Shown: positions 29,760 to 32,647 of the stretch, piece after piece
Position numbering within the stretch: position 1 is the first letter of the stretch
How the letters are laid out: each line of letters starts with the position of its first letter
Origin: a virus
Length of the DNA stretch: 32,647 nucleotides
IMG/VR virus record: IMGVR_UViG_3300008448_012240
Location: 1 to 32,647 of that record
Direction: 5' to 3' (one strand)
Translations under genes and position numbers: made by a program
The notes under the pieces: model-generated
What the model was told of the DNA's origin: nothing
The model's input: the letters and a program-made list of their open reading frames with translations, nothing else
Databases searched by the model: none

Positions 29760-29997
29760 TCAATAATTGTTTTTCTTTGTTATCGTTGTTTGTTGTCCAA
29801 TAGTCTTTAGGCATATTAACTGTTCCTAAGTCAAATATGCTTTTCTTCTCTGAATCAAATATACTACTTTTTTTAGCAGTTATATCAACCTCGTTTAGGG
29901 TTTCTATAAGTTCGTCCCATTGTGCAGGAGTGGGCAGATATGAATTGCATGCTGTTACGAAACCTCTAAGCCATATTATATATTCTCTACTTGTCAT
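29752..29997 (-). CDS. Conserved phage-type hypothetical, 81 aa
   Basis: Starts MTSREYIIWLRGFVTACN followed by PTPAQWDELIETLNEV, a small phage/prophage protein pattern ('EYI.WL.GF...... T..QW..I...L..+'). The C-terminal half is polar and Lys/Asn-rich. Overlaps the zinc-ribbon gene by 8 bases. Function unknown. Confidence 0.75.
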   Translation of the reverse strand: MTSREYIIWLRGFVTACNSYLPTPAQWDELIETLNEVDITAKKSSIFDSEKKSIFDLGTVNMPKDYWTTNNDNKEKQLLND

Positions 29998-30001
29998 ACT
30001 G

Positions 30002-31309
30002 TTAAACTTTTTTAAGTTGAGGGAGTTGTATCTTTTTTAGTGTAGGTAACTTGAGTTCTACCGGTTTTGGAAAACTGCTTAGAAAACCTTCAAGTTTTTC
30101 TTTCATTTTATCTAATGAAAAGTTTGTTTTTGCGTAGTGACTTTGTCTTTTAGCATTATCTGTATATTTGCTATAGTTTTCGTACACGTCTTCTAAAGCT
30201 TTTTTAGCAGCTTGTTGATCTACTTTAAACCATTGTGATTCTGCTAACAGCATGTTTTCTACAACTGCAGATCGATGAAGATTTTGAAGAATACCTGGTA
30301 AAAGCACAGTAAATTCTGAATTTAAAAAATCAACATGTCCTGACCAGCCTGAAGCTATGATTGGCTTTTTAGCGGTACAGAATTCTAACAACGGTCGACC
30401 ATATCCCTCTCCATGACCCAAATACACCATCGACTTTACTTTTGGGTGATTGTACATGTAGTTGATTTCCTCTTCAGAAATGTCTCCATGAAGGAAGTAA
30501 ATATTGGGTAAATCGTTTCCTCCAACGTATTTTCTTATTTCATCTATTTTTTCTAGTATTTCCTCTCTGTCAATGATACTATTCGCAACTTTTGTTGTTT
30601 TTAATATCAAAGCAGGTTTCTTCTTTCTATACTTAAAAGTCTCTAAGAAAATTTTAATTAAGCCCGAAACATTTTTTCTGTCTTCACCAAGATCTCCTTG
30701 CAACCAATGTCCAACGAATAAATAACAAAACTCTTCTTTTATTTCATCTAAAGATGTTATCAAATCATTTTTAGGTAAATCTTTTGGTTCTACGTAAAAG
30801 AACTTATTTAGATCAACACCTTCAAAAAGCACCTCAATAGGTTTCTCCAGTTTAATCTGTCTTCTAACATTGCCTTGTTGATCTCTTTCTTCAAATTGAG
30901 AACTTTGAAACACTTGCTTGGCGTGCTCTGAAGACACCAATGTCAAATTCATTCTGTTAACTCCGTCTACCCAACCAGCGTGACAAATTGTCGTCTCAAT
31001 CCCAGCTGTTACTCCTACGCTCATTAATTTACCAACGGGTTGAAACTCGTTAGGCACAGTAACTTGAAACCAATAATCTGGTTGTCGTGTTAATTGGTTG
31101 TTGGGTAAGAGAAGGCTATTTAAGAATCCCCATTCGGATTCATGTTGTTTGATATATCCCCACTCTGTAGCTCCCCAACGTTGAGACAGAATTTTTATTT
31201 CCCACTCTTCGTTCTTTAATTCATACAACGCTTTTACTACGTCTCTTGCTCGAGCGCCATAGCCTGAATGTGTGTCTATAGGACAACTAATTACGCATAA
31301 GGGTTTCAT
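30002..31309 (-). CDS. Glycosyltransferase GT4-like (GT-B), 435 aa
   Basis: A GT-B enzyme similar to ones encoded by many large aquatic phages. N-terminal VISCPIDTHSGYGARARDVV, CYLFVGHWLQGDLGEDRKNV near residue 193, GHGEGYGRPLLEFCTAKKPI at the E-x7-E region (about residues 298-317), and SGWSGHVDFLNSE. The C-terminus is a Lys/Pro/Leu tail with near repeats (LPTLKK, LPQLKK) that may act as a docking peptide. Likely glycosylates a virion or host glycan. Overlaps the endonuclease gene by 4 bases. Confidence 0.87.
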   Translation of the reverse strand: MKPLCVISCPIDTHSGYGARARDVVKALYELKNEEWEIKILSQRWGATEWGYIKQHESEWGFLNSLLLPNNQLTRQPDYWFQVTVPNEFQPVGKLMSVGVTAGIETTICHAGWVDGVNRMNLTLVSSEHAKQVFQSSQFEERDQQGNVRRQIKLEKPIEVLFEGVDLNKFFYVEPKDLPKNDLITSLDEIKEEFCYLFVGHWLQGDLGEDRKNVSGLIKIFLETFKYRKKKPALILKTTKVANSIIDREEILEKIDEIRKYVGGNDLPNIYFLHGDISEEEINYMYNHPKVKSMVYLGHGEGYGRPLLEFCTAKKPIIASGWSGHVDFLNSEFTVLLPGILQNLHRSAVVENMLLAESQWFKVDQQAAKKALEDVYENYSKYTDNAKRQSHYAKTNFSLDKMKEKLEGFLSSFPKPVELKLPTLKKIQLPQLKKV

Positions 31310-31881
31310 ATATTATTATTGTTTTTTTGTTTTTTTATTTCCCAAGCTTTTTTTAATTTTATTTTTGTTTCTTCAGAGTGTTTTTTGCCTTTATGTGCTT
31401 CTGATTGTTTTTTTCTTGTCTCTGCGCTAACACTCTTATCTTTATGTATTTTAGATATTATTTTTTTGGTTTCTTCTGAGTGTTTCTTATCTTTATGCGC
31501 TTCAGAGATACGTTTCTTTGTTTCTTCGGAGTGCTTTTTGCCTTTACGGTTATTTCTACCTTTGCTAGTTTGAGATATGCGTTTTCTAATGTCTTCAGAA
31601 GGGTTAGATATGCCTTCTCCGCCGTCTGTCACATTAACTAAAGTACCCAATCCAAGATCTCGTCTTCCATAAAAAGATATAAGATACTTCTCTATTGAAC
31701 ATGCTTCTTCCCAACAAATATCTTTATGTGTAATCATAACCAAATATTCGGTTTTTGCTGTATAACGTCTCCAAAATTTAGATCTACTATTTTTAGAATA
31801 TGCTCTTTTTTCTATTTTTCCAATTCCAATATAAAAAACTACTCCATCAATCTTTCTTATGTGTTGATATACTATTGCCAT
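31306..31881 (-). CDS. GIY-YIG endonuclease with NUMOD3 repeats, 191 aa
   Basis: A free-standing homing-type endonuclease. The GIY-YIG domain (about 1-90) shows VYQHI at 4-8, YIGIG at 17-21, catalytic Arg in KRAY (R26), Glu in CSIEKYL (E64) and the Asn of LVNVTDGGEG (N83). From residue 100, four to five NUMOD3 DNA-binding repeats follow (GKKHSEETKKRISEAHKD, then KKHSEETKKIISKIHKD and so on). It is probably an intron-less mobile element. It lies between an RHH gene and a GT gene, and its start is nested in the end of the RHH gene. Confidence 0.9.
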   Translation of the reverse strand: MAIVYQHIRKIDGVVFYIGIGKIEKRAYSKNSRSKFWRRYTAKTEYLVMITHKDICWEEACSIEKYLISFYGRRDLGLGTLVNVTDGGEGISNPSEDIRKRISQTSKGRNNRKGKKHSEETKKRISEAHKDKKHSEETKKIISKIHKDKSVSAETRKKQSEAHKGKKHSEETKIKLKKAWEIKKQKNNNNI

Positions 31882-32011
31882 TTTTATTTAATTCTTGTTT
31901 TATTAATTTTTCAACGAGAGACTTAATGACATATCCGTTCTCTTTGCAATAGATCTTCAGATCTGTGTGCAACTTTTCGTCTATCGGTATGACTTTTTTC
32001 TCTTGTTTCAT
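31847..32011 (-). CDS. Small ribbon-helix-helix-like DNA-binding protein, 54 aa
   Basis: A short ORF beginning MKQEKKVIPIDEKLHTDLKI. A beta strand (KVIPID) followed by two helices (EKLHTDLKIYCKEN and KSLVEKLIKQELN) is the CopG/Arc ribbon-helix-helix layout. Likely a small repressor. It begins right after a candidate promoter, and its last 11 codons overlap the GIY-YIG gene in another frame, perhaps because the endonuclease gene inserted there. It may regulate the island operon. Confidence 0.7.
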   Translation of the reverse strand: MKQEKKVIPIDEKLHTDLKIYCKENGYVIKSLVEKLIKQELNKNGNSISTHKKD

Positions 32012-32065
32012 ATATTAATAAATATGTAGAACTATAACAAAAATATACTTTTATACACTTTTGTT
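32012..32065 (-). promoter_or_regulatory. Candidate promoter of the glycan-island operon
   Basis: A 54-base AT-rich gap between the upstream GT gene and the RHH gene. On the minus strand it contains TATATTTTTGTTATAG, where TATTTTTG is a perfect TAnnTTTG -7 box. A TTG -33 box is not well placed (the nearest is 29 bases away). It resembles the 3501-3577 region (TATATTTT..GTTATA). Confidence 0.4.
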
Positions 32066-32647
32066 TTAATACACCAACTTGTGTTTTATACTTTTTCTTG
32101 GTAATTTTTGTATCTTAATCAATTCGAATCTTTCTTTTGGCTTCCACTTATCGAAGGTTTTTTCTATAGAAGAAACAACATTACTACACATATTTTTTGC
32201 ACTCATCATAGATTCATTAGAAGTAACCCACTCTCTACCAGCCATGCCTCTTTCGTATCTTTCTTCTGGCGTTAGGTTATATACCTCTTCTATGGCTTTA
32301 GCGACATCTCTAAAATCGCAACGATCATCAAAAATGTATGGTGTTGGTATAGATCCAACTATACTTAAATTGTTAGGAAACACTGGAATTGCCCATTTAC
32401 CAGACTTTCTATATCTGCCGTAATGGTTAGAAGGAAAATCTTTGGTTAGATCTACCCACTTACCATTTTCATCTTCAAATCTCATCTGGTCTTGCATTCC
32501 CCCGGTTACGTTTCCAATAATCATTCTACCAGTCATCATAGATTCAGTTAACGATAGTCCCCAACCTTCGTTAGAACTAATCAAAGCCGTTACGTCTGCG
32601 ATATTGTAGAGTCTATTGATAGCGTCAGTTGGTAGCATTTGTTGCAC
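32066..32647 (-). CDS. Glycosyltransferase GT4-like, C-terminal part (runs off the right edge)
   Basis: About 193 residues of the C-terminal half of a GT-B enzyme. AINRLYNIADVTALISSNEG, then WGLSLTESMMTGRMIIGNVT, is the GT4 E-x7-E donor-binding region. Later elements are CDFRDVAKAIEEVYNLTPEE and GREWVTSNESMMSAKNMCSN. The frame is open to the right edge, so the true start is outside; the GTG at 32647 is only where the window ends. The C-terminus is basic (KIQKLPRKSIKHKLVY). Confidence 0.85.
   Translation of the reverse strand: MQQMLPTDAINRLYNIADVTALISSNEGWGLSLTESMMTGRMIIGNVTGGMQDQMRFEDENGKWVDLTKDFPSNHYGRYRKSGKWAIPVFPNNLSIVGSIPTPYIFDDRCDFRDVAKAIEEVYNLTPEERYERGMAGREWVTSNESMMSAKNMCSNVVSSIEKTFDKWKPKERFELIKIQKLPRKSIKHKLVY

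Noticed and set aside
15188-32647. Interpretation as a bacterial O-antigen locus rather than phage
   Set aside because: Phage-type genes (81-aa EYIxWL protein, zinc ribbon, GIY-YIG/NUMOD3) are embedded in the same overlapping series, no flippase or polymerase is present, and the adjacent region is plainly phage-like. Host DNA cannot be fully excluded without flanking sequence.

Overview
The window looks like part of the genome of a large, AT-rich tailed phage of a Bacteroidota host, possibly marine or freshwater. The phage reading rests on dense, overlapping, mostly small genes almost all on the minus strand, a phage-style ThyA, a RadA-like recombination ATPase, a free-standing GIY-YIG/NUMOD3 endonuclease, a holin-like membrane protein and no chromosomal housekeeping genes. 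The Bacteroidota reading rests on A-rich leaders without clear Shine-Dalgarno sites, a DUF4494-like protein, TAnnTTTG-like promoter elements, and two exported proteins whose C-termini resemble type IX secretion (T9SS) sorting domains.

Region 1 (1-9400) holds small genes read right to left. The recognisable ones are the N-terminal part of thymidylate synthase (1-345), a secreted DNA/RNA non-specific endonuclease with a tiny lipoprotein, two T9SS-type exported proteins (one with a lamin-tail domain), paired 32-34 aa membrane peptides and a thioredoxin. One plus-strand gene (6126-6380) encodes a two-helix holin-like protein. Several short genes too small for routine ORF calling are included (39, 34, 32, 47, 50 and 36 aa).

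Region 2 (9400-15160) holds nucleic-acid and regulatory functions: a metallophosphatase, a RadA-like RecA-fold ATPase, the largest non-coding stretch (11121-11389, with three spaced dyads, three 11-bp repeats and candidate promoters), a BhlA-like membrane/coiled-coil protein, two adjacent zincin-like proteins, and an HTH plus HNH-fold protein that has lost its catalytic histidines. A 45-bp block upstream of the ATPase recurs upstream of the 12915-13289 gene with 37 of 45 identities and is probably a phage promoter.

Region 3 (15188-32647) is a glycan island of about 17 kb. It has seven glycosyltransferase genes (one a GT2-GT10 fusion), an FkbM-type methyltransferase, a nucleotide-sugar 4,6-dehydratase, an SDR epimerase/reductase, a HAD phosphatase, a [2Fe-2S] PLP dehydrase of the E1/DdhC/RfbH type, a ThDP enzyme of the acetolactate-synthase/YerE type, two HpcH/HpaI-type aldolases and an LdpA-like protein with two [4Fe-4S] motifs. 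Most genes from 32011 down to 15188 overlap or abut, so they probably form one operon. The enzyme set matches most of the logic of branched 3,6-dideoxysugar (yersiniose-like) synthesis, but the usual E3 reductase and the nucleotidyltransferase are missing. The aldolases and the LdpA-like protein are not part of any pathway I know, so this is the best candidate here for an undescribed system. No coding gap exceeds 300 bases.
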